DNA from: Candidatus Aminicenantota bacterium
GTDB taxonomy: Bacteria; Acidobacteriota; Aminicenantia; Aminicenantales; Aminicenantaceae
Assembly: GCA_030607635.1 (NCBI GenBank)
Contig: JAUWJP010000019.1
Span: 1 to 12,848 of the forward strand
DNA: 12,848 nucleotides
Direction of reading: 5' to 3'
Position numbers and translations under genes: made by a program. Of the stretch, positions 6,382-12,848 are shown piece after piece. Under the pieces are notes generated by a model, which ran no database searches, was not told where the DNA came from, and saw only the letters and a list, made by a program, of their open reading frames with translations. Numbering within the stretch: position 1 is the first letter of the stretch; every line of letters starts with the position of its first letter.

Positions 6382-7617
6382 ATGACCATTAAAAAAATCA
6401 CGGCAATTTCGATTTTTCTTTTAACGTTTTCCATCCTTTGTGGACAGGAAGAAGAGGATAAAATCCTGCTTCTCAAAATCGGGGACAAAAAGTTCAAAGA
6501 TAAAACAATTAACGTTTCAGCAGGAAAAATTTATTCAGCACGCGAAGGAAGCCATATTTCTTTCCAAAAAATGATTGAGGAGATGAAAGAAAGTGAATTC
6601 ATTTATGTAGGAGAAACTCACAACAGCCTGCCCATGCACGATATTCAATCAAAGATAATTCAGGCATTATACGAGCAAGATAGAAATTTATCCATTGGTT
6701 TGGAGATGTTTCCTGTCAGTTTCCAGGAAGCTTTAAATAAATGGAGCATGGCTATTCTTTCCCGGGACGAGTTCATTCGAGAATCTCGATGGTATGTCAA
6801 TTGGAATTTCAACTTTGGTTTTTATGAAAAGATATTTAAACTTGCTAAAAATAATAAAATTCCCCTATATGCCTTGAATGCTCCGAGAGCAATCATCAGC
6901 AAAATCAGGATGAAAGGTTGGGATAAGCTCTCAGGAGATGAAAAAAAAGCCGTTCCCAAGCCCGATGTCTCTCATGAAGAACATAGGGTCCTTATTCGAA
7001 CGGTTTTTGAGTCAACCGAACTCCCTCATCAGATGAAAGGCGGAGGTCTGGACATGGTATTCGAGGGTCTTTACCGGGCTCAATCTGCCTGGGATGAGGT
7101 CATGGCTTTCAATGCTCTCCAATCCCGAGAGAGAGAGGGACGAAAGATGGTTGTTTTGTCCGGCTCAGGTCATCTTCTTTATAATTTGGGGATAAACCGC
7201 CGGGCGTACGAAAAAAGCCGCCTTCCTTTTAAGACTGTGCTCTGTATTGAAGTCCCTGAAGGAAAAAAGAGCATTAAAGTAACAAGGAGTCTTGCAGATT
7301 ATGTTTGGGGCATTAATGAAGAAAAGATGCCTATTTTTCCTTCCATCGGGTTGAGATTTAAGAAATTTGACAGGCTGGATAATTTGGTGCTCGCAAGTAA
7401 ACCAATAGATGGAATTTCTAAAAATGCAAATTTTGAGAAGGGAGATGTCGTTCTTTCAGTGGATGGAAACAGCTTCTCTGACATAAATGAGCTTAGAATC
7501 TATTTAGCTGAATTCAACTGGGATGATGAAGTAAAATTCTGTCTTCTCAGAAATGCTCAACAGCTAGAAGTTTTATTGAAGTTTCAACCTCCTGAGAAGA
7601 AAGGACAGGGAAGTTGA
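6382..7617 (+). CDS. Exported ChaN/Tiki-type haem-binding-like protein with C-terminal PDZ domain
   Basis: The protein has 411 residues. A hydrophobic signal segment (about 4-20) points to export; a cysteine at 20 follows it, but ILC is a poor lipobox, so lipidation is doubtful. Residues about 58-292 match the ChaN-like 'haem-binding uptake' (Cofac_haem_bdg, Tiki/EreA-type) fold: YVGETH (75-80), GLEMFP (106-111), WDEVMA (237-242) and SGSGHLLYNLG (260-270), supplying the conserved Glu and His residues. ChaN proteins bind haem; Tiki relatives are metalloproteases, so the activity is open. Residues about 318-402 form a PDZ domain (FPSIGLRF, then FEKGDVVLSVDGNSFSD), which suggests peptide binding or protein scaffolding. 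The ATG at 6382 follows GAGAG by 5 nt; a GTG at 6370 is an alternative. It has its own promoter, and no iron-uptake genes are adjacent. Confidence 0.88.
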   Translation: MTIKKITAISIFLLTFSILCGQEEEDKILLLKIGDKKFKDKTINVSAGKIYSAREGSHISFQKMIEEMKESEFIYVGETHNSLPMHDIQSKIIQALYEQDRNLSIGLEMFPVSFQEALNKWSMAILSRDEFIRESRWYVNWNFNFGFYEKIFKLAKNNKIPLYALNAPRAIISKIRMKGWDKLSGDEKKAVPKPDVSHEEHRVLIRTVFESTELPHQMKGGGLDMVFEGLYRAQSAWDEVMAFNALQSREREGRKMVVLSGSGHLLYNLGINRRAYEKSRLPFKTVLCIEVPEGKKSIKVTRSLADYVWGINEEKMPIFPSIGLRFKKFDRLDNLVLASKPIDGISKNANFEKGDVVLSVDGNSFSDINELRIYLAEFNWDDEVKFCLLRNAQQLEVLLKFQPPEKKGQGS

Positions 7618-7676
7618 TAAATTGACTGGAGTAGAGTAGAAATGAATTTTATTTCATCATAGAGCGCGGAGAAAAT

Positions 7677-7705
7677 TTGAAAGATATGATTTATTAATAG
7701 ATAAA
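7677..7705 (+). promoter_or_regulatory. Putative promoter of the serine hydrolase gene
   Basis: TTGAAA (7677-7682) lies 17 bp from GATAAA (7700-7705), 5/6 and 4/6 matches to consensus, in an AT-rich stretch. A second reading uses TAAAAT at 7702-7707 with a 19-bp spacer. This is a moderate match only. Confidence 0.35.
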
Positions 7706-7716
7706 ATTTATTAACA

Positions 7717-7725
7717 GAGGAGGAG
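7717..7725 (+). promoter_or_regulatory. Strong ribosome binding site of the serine hydrolase gene
   Basis: GAGGAGGAG contains the full AGGAGG anti-16S match (7718-7723), with 5 nt to the ATG at 7729. It is the strongest Shine-Dalgarno in the window and fixes the start. Confidence 0.85.
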
Positions 7726-7728
7726 TAT

Positions 7729-8748
7729 ATGCGATCCAAAGTATCTAAAACTGCAATTCTTTTAACTTTTTTTATCGTCTTTATGCAGTTTTCTCTTTGG
7801 GCGGAGCAAAAAGCTCAAGCTCCAACAGGAATCGAAAGGCTAAAAAAACAGATAGAAGGCATTATTCATGGAACAGAAGGGGAAGTTGGTGTGGCTGTCA
7901 AGCATTTGGAATCGGGCCAGGAGCTGTACATAAACGGCGATATAAATTTTCCGATGGCCAGTGTTTTTAAGGTTCCTATTCTGGTTGAAGTTCTGGCTCA
8001 GATTAAAGAAGGGAAATTTGCCTTAAAAGATGAAATAAGCATCCAAAAGACAGATCAGCACCTTGGCAGTGGTATGCTTTCTGACCTGGAGGCACCGGGA
8101 ATTAAGCTGTCTTTGAGAAACCTCATAACCATGATGATGATCATAAGTGATAATTCAGCCACAGATATTCTTTTGACCAAGGTCGGAGCTGAAAATGTCA
8201 ACGACCGTCTTCGAAGTTATGGAATAAGAGAGATTACAGTCAACAGAACCTGCCAGCATCTAATAATGGATTTTGTTGGGATGGATTATGAGAAATACAA
8301 AGGAATTTCTCTTGATGAATTCTCTGAGGTTTACAGAGCTGAGAGAAAGAAGGATCCTGAAGCCTTTGAGGATGCTTCAAAAAAATTTAGTCAGATAACG
8401 AAGGATCAGAGCACTCCTCGAGCTATGAACAGGCTTTTAGAGATGATCTACAAAAAAGACGTGCTTGATGAGGAGAGCTGTGATCTCATTCTTTCCGTAA
8501 TGCTCGAATGTCAAACAGGAAAGGGGAGGATCAAGGGTGACCTTCCAGGTAGGACAAAGGTTGCTCATAAAACTGGTACAATCGGAGGAACAGTCAACGA
8601 CAGCGGAATAATCTACTTGCCTGACAATTTGGGCCAAGTAGCATTGACGATTTTTACGAAAGATATGACCTTGAAGGGAAAAGATGTGGAACAAATAATC
8701 GCTCAGATTGCCAAATTTGTCTACGATTACTTCTATTTTACATCTTGA
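7729..8748 (+). CDS. Exported class A beta-lactamase-like serine hydrolase
   Basis: The protein has 339 residues with an N-terminal signal peptide (cleavage likely after FSLWA, residue 25). It belongs to the serine beta-lactamase/penicillin-binding superfamily (Beta-lactamase2 type): SVFK (78-81) gives nucleophile S78 and K81, SDN is at 140-142, and HKTGT (280-284) is the KTG box. STPRAM (228-233) matches the TTPxAM helix that follows the omega loop of class A enzymes. Between SDN and STPRAM there are about 87 residues, against about 50 in TEM-type enzymes, and I see no ExxLN motif carrying the deacylating glutamate. Efficient penicillin hydrolysis is therefore doubtful; a peptidoglycan-acting or other acyl-transfer activity is equally possible. 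It probably acts in the periplasm and is transcribed alone. Confidence 0.88.
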   Translation: MRSKVSKTAILLTFFIVFMQFSLWAEQKAQAPTGIERLKKQIEGIIHGTEGEVGVAVKHLESGQELYINGDINFPMASVFKVPILVEVLAQIKEGKFALKDEISIQKTDQHLGSGMLSDLEAPGIKLSLRNLITMMMIISDNSATDILLTKVGAENVNDRLRSYGIREITVNRTCQHLIMDFVGMDYEKYKGISLDEFSEVYRAERKKDPEAFEDASKKFSQITKDQSTPRAMNRLLEMIYKKDVLDEESCDLILSVMLECQTGKGRIKGDLPGRTKVAHKTGTIGGTVNDSGIIYLPDNLGQVALTIFTKDMTLKGKDVEQIIAQIAKFVYDYFYFTS

Positions 8749-8759
8749 TCTGATATGGC

Positions 8760-8788
8760 ATTGCCAAGACCGCAGGAAGCTTGGCAAT
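8760..8788 (+). other. Perfect 9-bp hairpin after the serine hydrolase gene
   Basis: ATTGCCAAG (8760-8768) and CTTGGCAAT (8780-8788) form a perfect inverted repeat with an 11-nt loop, 11 bp after the hydrolase stop codon. No T-run follows, so it is not a standard intrinsic terminator. It could stabilise the mRNA 3' end, or act as an operator because its right arm overlaps the -35 element of the next gene. Confidence 0.55.
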
Positions 8789-8808
8789 TGAATAGGATAA
8801 ATTATAGT
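8781..8808 (+). promoter_or_regulatory. Putative promoter of the M14 peptidase gene
   Basis: TTGGCA (8781-8786) and TATAGT (8803-8808), each 5/6 to consensus, are separated by 16 bp. Transcription would begin near 8815, about 42 nt before the start codon. The -35 element is embedded in the right arm of the hairpin at 8760-8788. Confidence 0.45.
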
Positions 8809-8846
8809 AAATAGCCGGAGGACGTGCGGCAATCTTATAAAAAAAT

Positions 8847-8851
8847 GGAGG
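8847..8851 (+). promoter_or_regulatory. Ribosome binding site deciding the M14 peptidase start
   Basis: GGAGG is 5 nt upstream of the ATG at 8857. An in-frame GTG at 8824 would add 11 residues ahead of the signal peptide. It does have GGAGG at 8817-8821, but only 2 nt away, which is too close. Confidence 0.75.
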
Positions 8852-8856
8852 TTACA

Positions 8857-10560
8857 ATGTTTGGTAAAAGATATTTTAAAGCTTTGATTCTGGTAATTTC
8901 TTTCCTTTTCTTTTCTTCTTTCATTTCATGGGCGGAAACTGTCAAAACCCCTGCCGAAGAGACAAACTACACTGAGTACAGCCAATATGAAGAAATTACG
9001 GAATTTTTAAGTTATGTGAGTCATCTTTCAAAAAAGACGAAAGTCCAGATAATCGGCCAGACCAGAGAGAGAAAGAATTACCCTTCAAAAGACATTTACC
9101 TGTGCATTATAAGTGAAGAGGGAGCTGATTCTCCTCTTAAGCTAAACCGGAAGAAACCGACTTTTTTGCTAGTAGCCGGCCAGCATGGAAATGAACAGTC
9201 TGCCAAAGAAGCTGCTTTGTGGCTTATCAGAGACCTGGTAACAGGCAAGCTCGAGAGTTTAGTGAAGAAGGTTAATTTCCTGATCATCCCTCAGGCAAAT
9301 CCTTACGGGAGCTTTTTCGACCAGCGCAGGAACGAACAGGATTTGGACTTGAACAGGGACCACGTCAAGCTCGAGGCACCAGAAGTCAAAACCATCCATC
9401 ATGTTTTCAGAACCTGGCTGCCTGAGGTAACGATGGATGTTCATGAAAAGGGTGATGATTTCTATCGTGTATCCATCGGCTGTGTTTCCAATGCAAATAT
9501 CCACCAGAGTCTTCAAGAATTTTCCCGGTCAAAGATATTAGCTGAAGTCTGGAAAAAGCTTGAGAAGAAACGAATCACCCATCATGAGTACCTTATAACT
9601 CAACCTATGGGAATTGACTCATCCGCTGGAGTGCGCTACAGGCAGGAGGATCTGGAAAGAAGGGAAATGATGAAACGCTACAGCACATCTGACCTCAACG
9701 ATGGCCGCAACAGTTTAGGGATCTATGAAACTCTCTCTTTTATTCAGGAAGGAGCTTCCCGACACGACCTTAAAACTTTAAAAGAAAGAACGAACTACCA
9801 GTATTACGGAATCAGATATTTTGCAGAAACTATTGCTAGGCATGGAGAAGAAATCATCTCTTTAGTGAATGGCCTTAGGAAAAAACTCCTTGTGAGGGCA
9901 AAAGTATTCTCTGAAGATGATTTAGTTCATTTGAGAATGGAATATGCAAGGGATGAGAAAGAGCCAGAGTTGACCATACAGAAATTCGAGCGAATTGAGG
10001 TTACGATAAGGGGAGTTCTTAAAGTTGATAAAAAAGCTGGCGATCTTCTTGCTCGGGATGATATTGCTCGCTATCCTTATCCTTCAGAGTACAAAGTTGC
10101 TAACGAAGGCATCACGAACTGGTTTCCTAACGTAGAGCCAACTCTGAGCGTTCCTCGGCCTTTAGGCTACATTATTCCCGCCACGCATCAGGATGTCGTG
10201 GAAACCCTTCTCGGTCATGATATAAAAGTTGAAATGTTCAGTAAAGACATCCATCTTGAGATCGAATCTTACCAGACTAAAGAGATTGTGCCGGCAAGGC
10301 TCGATTATCTTCCCCCTCAAAAGATTGAAGTTGAAAAGAAAAAGTTGCAGACGATCATAAAACGAGGCGATTTTTACGTAAGCTGTGCTCAGTGGGGGGC
10401 TAACTTAGTTCCCTGCCTACTTGAACCCCAGTCTCAGTACGGATTCATCCGCTACTGGAAGTTCAAATTGGTTCCTGAGACGGGCGATATCTTTCCTTTC
10501 TACAGATTCGTTGGCAAGAAAACGCTACCCCTTATCCCATATAAGAATTGGCGAAGATAG
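8857..10560 (+). CDS. Exported M14-family zinc carboxypeptidase
   Basis: The protein has 567 residues; a signal peptide (cleavage near SWA, about residue 26) sends it to the periplasm or outside. Zinc ligands of the M14 family are visible: H110 and E113 in GQHGNE, and H196 in MDVHEKG. Substrate-site residues fit QANPYG (146-151) and RRNEQDLDLNRDH (157-169). The catalytic glutamate is E291 (YETLSF) or E298 (IQEGA). Residues about 330-567 form a long C-terminal extension with RPLGYIIPA and YVSCAQWGANLVPCLLEPQS motifs, as in large bacterial M14 proteins annotated as carboxypeptidases. It probably trims peptides or cell-wall peptides; the substrate is not predictable. The stop is 9 bp from the convergent MBL gene. 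It is likely monocistronic and follows the serine hydrolase gene without obvious coupling. Confidence 0.9.
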   Translation: MFGKRYFKALILVISFLFFSSFISWAETVKTPAEETNYTEYSQYEEITEFLSYVSHLSKKTKVQIIGQTRERKNYPSKDIYLCIISEEGADSPLKLNRKKPTFLLVAGQHGNEQSAKEAALWLIRDLVTGKLESLVKKVNFLIIPQANPYGSFFDQRRNEQDLDLNRDHVKLEAPEVKTIHHVFRTWLPEVTMDVHEKGDDFYRVSIGCVSNANIHQSLQEFSRSKILAEVWKKLEKKRITHHEYLITQPMGIDSSAGVRYRQEDLERREMMKRYSTSDLNDGRNSLGIYETLSFIQEGASRHDLKTLKERTNYQYYGIRYFAETIARHGEEIISLVNGLRKKLLVRAKVFSEDDLVHLRMEYARDEKEPELTIQKFERIEVTIRGVLKVDKKAGDLLARDDIARYPYPSEYKVANEGITNWFPNVEPTLSVPRPLGYIIPATHQDVVETLLGHDIKVEMFSKDIHLEIESYQTKEIVPARLDYLPPQKIEVEKKKLQTIIKRGDFYVSCAQWGANLVPCLLEPQSQYGFIRYWKFKLVPETGDIFPFYRFVGKKTLPLIPYKNWRR

Positions 10561-10569
10561 ACAGGAGAG

Positions 10570-11448
10570 CTATTTTTTCTCTGTAAGTTCGAGATAAATC
10601 GTCTCGACAAGACCGGGCCTTCTGCTTCTGCCTGGACGAGGCGGGCGGTCCTCTACATTAAAAATTTCCTTAATTTCCTCTAAGGATTTTCCTTCTTTGA
10701 TAAGAGCCTTTATTTTTGCCTGCTTTTCTTCAAGAGATTTCATCACGCCTTCTACATCACTAGGGCTGGCAATGTCGCCGTGACCGTGGATAAAGGTGTC
10801 GGCGCCAAGTTTCAAGATGCTCTTTAAATTTTTAACAAGTCCGAAGGAATTTCCGTTTTTGTGTCTGTGGACCAAGGGATCTCTCCCAAGAAATAGGAGA
10901 TCTCCGAGGAAAGCGACTTTCTCATCAGGAAAATAGACAACGATATCTCCGCTTGTATGAGCAGGACCAAAATGAAATAACTTGACTGTCTTGTCTCCAG
11001 AATAGAGTTTCAGTTTTGTGGAAAACGTAAGGTTAGGAAGATAAGATCTTAGCTTCGTATCCTTGAAAGCAGTGTCCATATCCTTTGCTGTTTGATGATG
11101 AGCGACAATGATTGCATCTGGTGGGAAGCCGACAAGGCCATTGACATGGTCGCCGTCGCTGTGGGTTAGAATAACATACTTTATGGGATTGGAAGTCAAT
11201 TTTTTGATTTCAGCAATCATCTGTTTAGCCGATTCTTCGGTCATTTTTGCATCTATTATCAGAACCTCTTTTTCTCCTATGAAGAATCCAGCATTGGCGC
11301 CTCTTCCTCCCTCTACTTCATAGATATTTCCTTTGACCTGAGAAGCTTTAACAGGGGCTGGCTCTTGCTGCTGGGCAGTTATAGATGAAGAGAGAGAAAA
11401 GGTCAAGATAAACACTGTCAGAAAGAAAAACTTAATGGCATTTTTCAT
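10570..11448 (-). CDS. Exported metallo-beta-lactamase-fold hydrolase
   Basis: The protein has 292 residues with a signal peptide (cleavage likely after SSITA, residue 25), so it is probably periplasmic. Fold and metal-site motifs in order are THSDGDHVNG (95-104), HTSGD (164-168), FLGDLLFLGRD (180-190; bridging D183) and HGHGD (221-225). The first motif is H-S-D-G-D-H rather than HxHxDH, with aspartate in place of the second histidine, a variant seen in several MBL subfamilies. True beta-lactamase activity is not implied; glyoxalase II-like or other ester or lactone hydrolysis is as likely. The C-terminus has a Lys/Glu-rich helix and a basic Pro/Arg stretch (268-278). AAAGGAAG lies 6 nt before the ATG. 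It runs convergent to the M14 gene; no clear promoter was found upstream, where palindrome R1 sits. Confidence 0.9.
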   Translation of the reverse strand: MKNAIKFFFLTVFILTFSLSSSITAQQQEPAPVKASQVKGNIYEVEGGRGANAGFFIGEKEVLIIDAKMTEESAKQMIAEIKKLTSNPIKYVILTHSDGDHVNGLVGFPPDAIIVAHHQTAKDMDTAFKDTKLRSYLPNLTFSTKLKLYSGDKTVKLFHFGPAHTSGDIVVYFPDEKVAFLGDLLFLGRDPLVHRHKNGNSFGLVKNLKSILKLGADTFIHGHGDIASPSDVEGVMKSLEEKQAKIKALIKEGKSLEEIKEIFNVEDRPPRPGRSRRPGLVETIYLELTEKK

Positions 11449-11489
11449 GATAGGCTTCCTTTAATGTTATATTTAATTCCTGAAATTTG

Positions 11490-11513
11490 TGTAGGTGTTT
11501 GATTTATCAAACA
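11490..11513 (+). repeat. Palindromic repeat copy R1
   Basis: The copy reads TGTAGG then TGTTTGATTTATCAAACA, a perfect 18-bp palindrome with a TT centre. It is inverted relative to R2-R4 and lies about 42 bp upstream of the MBL-fold gene start, so it could also affect that gene's expression. Confidence 0.85.
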
Positions 11514-11535
11514 TACATTTTTAATCATCTCAAAT

Positions 11536-11564
11536 AAAAAAGGTGGACTTGATAAATCAAGCCC
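11536..11564 (-). terminator. Possible intrinsic terminator of sucCD formed by repeat R2
   Basis: Read on the minus strand, copy R2 gives GGGCTTGAT, a TT centre and ATCAAGTCC (9 pairs, one G-U). It is followed after ACC by six U (plus-strand A-run 11536-11541). It is about 100 bp beyond the sucD stop, so read-through of R4 and R3 would come first. Confidence 0.45.
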
Positions 11565-11570
11565 CTACAA
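11545..11570 (-). repeat. Palindromic repeat copy R2
   Basis: On the plus strand it reads GGA CTTGATAAATCAAG CCCCTACAA; the palindrome is 11548-11561 and the conserved flank CCCCTACAA is on its right. It has the same orientation as R3 and R4. Confidence 0.88.
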
Positions 11571-11592
11571 AGAATACTTTCTGTTTTTCCCA

Positions 11593-11617
11593 TGCTTGAT
11601 AAATCAAGTCCCTACAA
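11593..11617 (-). repeat. Palindromic repeat copy R3
   Basis: On the plus strand it reads TG CTTGATAAATCAAG TCCCTACAA; the palindrome is 11595-11608. It starts 47 bp after R2 and differs from R2 in the flank by one base (T for C). Confidence 0.88.
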
Positions 11618-11625
11618 TTAATAAA

Positions 11626-11650
11626 AATCAGATAAATCAAACCCCTACAA
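11626..11650 (-). repeat. Palindromic repeat copy R4, left arm degenerate
   Basis: On the plus strand it reads AATCAGATAAATCAAA followed by CCCCTACAA. The right arm and flank are conserved, but the left arm is TCAGAT instead of CTTGAT, so the palindrome is imperfect. It lies 11 bp beyond the sucD stop codon. Confidence 0.8.
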
Positions 11651-11661
11651 TATTTGAAGAA

Positions 11662-12537
11662 TCAGTCCCCAGTAAGTGCTTTTTTAACTTTTTGACCGAT
11701 TTCAGCCGGACTTTTGGCTACATGGACTCCAGCTTCTTCTAAGGCTTTCATCTTTTCTTTAGCTGTGCCTTTTCCTCCTGAGATGATAGCACCTGCATGA
11801 CCCATCCTTCTTCCTGGGGGAGCGCTCTGGCCGGCGATAAAGCTCACGACTGGCTTTGGAAATTCTTTCTTGACGTATTCAGCAGCTTCTTCCTCTGCAG
11901 TTCCTCCGATCTCTCCGATCAGGATAACTGCCTCTGTATCCTTGTCATCTTTGAAGAATTTCAGAAGATCTATGAATTGGAGGCCAACAATGGGATCACC
12001 GCCTATGCCCACTGCAGTCGACTGGCCATATCCCAACTTAGTCACCTGGTCTACAGCCTCGTAGGTTAGTGTGCCGGAGCGGGAAATAATGCCGATTGTT
12101 CCAGGGGTATGAATGTGGCCTGGCATGATCCCGATTTTGCACTTTCCAGGAGAGATGATCCCAGGAGTGTTTGGTCCAATCAGGCAACAATCTTTTTCCT
12201 TGAGGAATAATTTTGCTTTAATCATATCAAAGGTCGGGATTCCTTCGGTAATACAGACGATGCATTTAATCCCTGCATCTGCGGCTTCCATGATAGCATC
12301 AGAGGCAAAAAAGGCAGGGACAAAAATTGCAGAGGCATCTGCTCCTTCCTTTTCAACCGCATCAGCAACTGAGTTATAAACAGGAACATTGAGGTGGGTA
12401 GTTCCTCCTTTTCCGGGGGTGACTCCGGCAACCACGGCTGTTCCGTACTCCTGCATTCTTTGAGTATGGAAGGTGCCCTCTCCTCCTGTGATTCCCTGAA
12501 CCACAACTCGTGTCTTTTCATCGATGATTATGCTCAT
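11662..12537 (-). CDS. sucD: Succinyl-CoA synthetase (ADP-forming) alpha subunit
   Basis: TCA-cycle enzyme subunit: with SucC it interconverts succinyl-CoA and succinate while forming ATP or GTP. It has 291 residues, the normal size. The N-terminal CoA-binding Rossmann domain shows VQGITGGEGTFHTQRM (13-28) and VTPGKGG (39-45); the ligase domain has GPNTPGIISP (121-130), SRSGTLTYE (152-160), GIGGDP (177-182) and GRRMGHAGAI (242-251). H247 matches the phosphorylated active-site histidine (H246 in E. coli). AGAGGAG lies 6 nt upstream of the ATG (12544-12550), in the 14-bp gap after sucC, so the two are one operon. Downstream is the palindrome cluster R4-R1. Confidence 0.98.
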   Translation of the reverse strand: MSIIIDEKTRVVVQGITGGEGTFHTQRMQEYGTAVVAGVTPGKGGTTHLNVPVYNSVADAVEKEGADASAIFVPAFFASDAIMEAADAGIKCIVCITEGIPTFDMIKAKLFLKEKDCCLIGPNTPGIISPGKCKIGIMPGHIHTPGTIGIISRSGTLTYEAVDQVTKLGYGQSTAVGIGGDPIVGLQFIDLLKFFKDDKDTEAVILIGEIGGTAEEEAAEYVKKEFPKPVVSFIAGQSAPPGRRMGHAGAIISGGKGTAKEKMKALEEAGVHVAKSPAEIGQKVKKALTGD

Positions 12538-12551
12538 ATTGCACTCCTCTC

Positions 12552-12848
12552 TTATTGTTTGGCAAGGGGAACAACTTTTTCAGCCGCTTCTCTCATCGTC
12601 TCTGCGGGGTAGAAAGAGAGCCCTGATTCTTTAAGGATCTTTTTTCCAAGCTCTACGTTGGTTCCTTCGAGTCGGACCACCATAGGCACCTTGAGACCGA
12701 ATTCTTTGGCCGCTTTAACAATACCGTTTGCCACCAAATCACAGCGGACAATGCCTCCAAAAATATTGACCAAGGCTGCTTTTACATCCTTATCCGAGAC
12801 GAGAATTTTAAAGGCATTCTTGACTGCTTCTTCTGATACTCCACCGCC
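12552..12848 (-). CDS. sucC: Succinyl-CoA synthetase beta subunit, C-terminal part (5' end outside window)
   Basis: The frame is open to the right edge of the window, so only the last 98 residues are present. They begin GGGVSEEAVKNAFKILVSD and continue to VNIFGGIVRCD, the highly conserved SucC C-terminal region containing the GGI.RCD motif, then LEGTNVELGKK. This subunit binds the nucleotide and succinate. The TTG at 12771 is an internal codon and not a start. The gene is upstream of sucD in the same operon, in the usual sucC-sucD order. Confidence 0.97.
   Translation of the reverse strand, partial: GGGVSEEAVKNAFKILVSDKDVKAALVNIFGGIVRCDLVANGIVKAAKEFGLKVPMVVRLEGTNVELGKKILKESGLSFYPAETMREAAEKVVPLAKQ

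Noticed and set aside
6401..6450. Lipoprotein signal in the ChaN-PDZ protein
   Set aside because: The cysteine at residue 20 is preceded by SIL, with leucine at -1 in place of the usual Gly, Ala or Ser, so a standard lipobox is not supported.
7729..8748. Antibiotic-resistance beta-lactamase gene
   Set aside because: The fold matches, but the deacylating Glu motif is not recognisable and there is no mobile element or regulator context.
8437..8832. 131-codon minus-strand frame
   Set aside because: It is antisense to the KTG-box region of the serine hydrolase gene and the following promoter region; it is a shadow frame.
11499..11510. FNR/CRP-type operator (TTGAT and ATCAA half sites)
   Set aside because: The half sites match FNR, but the spacer is 2 bp instead of 4. 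Copies also lie after gene ends, with conserved non-operator flanks, so a repeat family explains them better.
11490..11650. CRISPR-like array of repeats
   Set aside because: The repeats are about 25 bp, one is inverted, one is degenerate, spacing is unequal (47 and 34 bp), and no cas gene is nearby.
12771..12773. TTG as start of a short minus-strand protein
   Set aside because: The frame continues upstream with typical SucC residues to the window edge; it is the truncated sucC gene.

Overview
This window looks like ordinary chromosome from a diderm (Gram-negative-type) heterotrophic bacterium with GC content in the low-to-mid 40s by eye. The envelope genes lspA and lgt, four exported enzymes with N-terminal signal peptides, and sucCD support this. 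The mix of a bacterial IleRS, an EF-G-like GTPase, periplasmic M14 peptidase and MBL hydrolase, and REP-like intergenic palindromes would fit Acidobacteriota/Aminicenantes-type or Desulfobacterota-type lineages. That placement is inference from overall impression; no 16S or other decisive marker is present.

Layout. Bases 2-3804 (+) hold a tightly overlapping operon: the C-terminal part of ileS, lspA, lgt and an RluD-type pseudouridine synthase gene. Each gene overlaps the next by 4-13 bp, so translational coupling is likely. It couples tRNA charging, the first and second enzymes of lipoprotein maturation (Lgt, LspA) and rRNA modification. The operon ends in a composite palindromic repeat (3783-3860) that also supplies the last codons of the rlu gene and probably its terminator. 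A stand-alone EF-G-like GTPase gene follows (3989-6076), then a 305-bp spacer with no convincing gene but a near-consensus promoter at its end.

Bases 6382-10560 (+) contain three separately promoted genes for exported proteins: a ChaN/Tiki-type protein with a C-terminal PDZ domain, a class A beta-lactamase-like serine hydrolase that lacks an obvious omega-loop ExxLN motif, and an M14 zinc carboxypeptidase. Convergent to these, on the minus strand, is an exported metallo-beta-lactamase-fold hydrolase (10570-11448). Next comes a 213-bp spacer with four copies of a short palindrome (consensus core CTTGATAAATCAAG followed by YCCCTACAA); a fifth copy lies after the rlu gene. The window ends with sucD and the 3' part of sucC on the minus strand (TCA cycle succinyl-CoA synthetase).

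I see no CRISPR array, rRNA or tRNA gene, transposase, phage gene or defence system. The most interesting features are the palindromic repeat family and its placement at gene ends, the repeat-derived C-terminus of the rlu product, the ChaN-PDZ fusion, the atypical beta-lactamase-like protein, and the altered G-motifs of the EF-G-like GTPase. I do not find convincing evidence of a novel multi-gene system.
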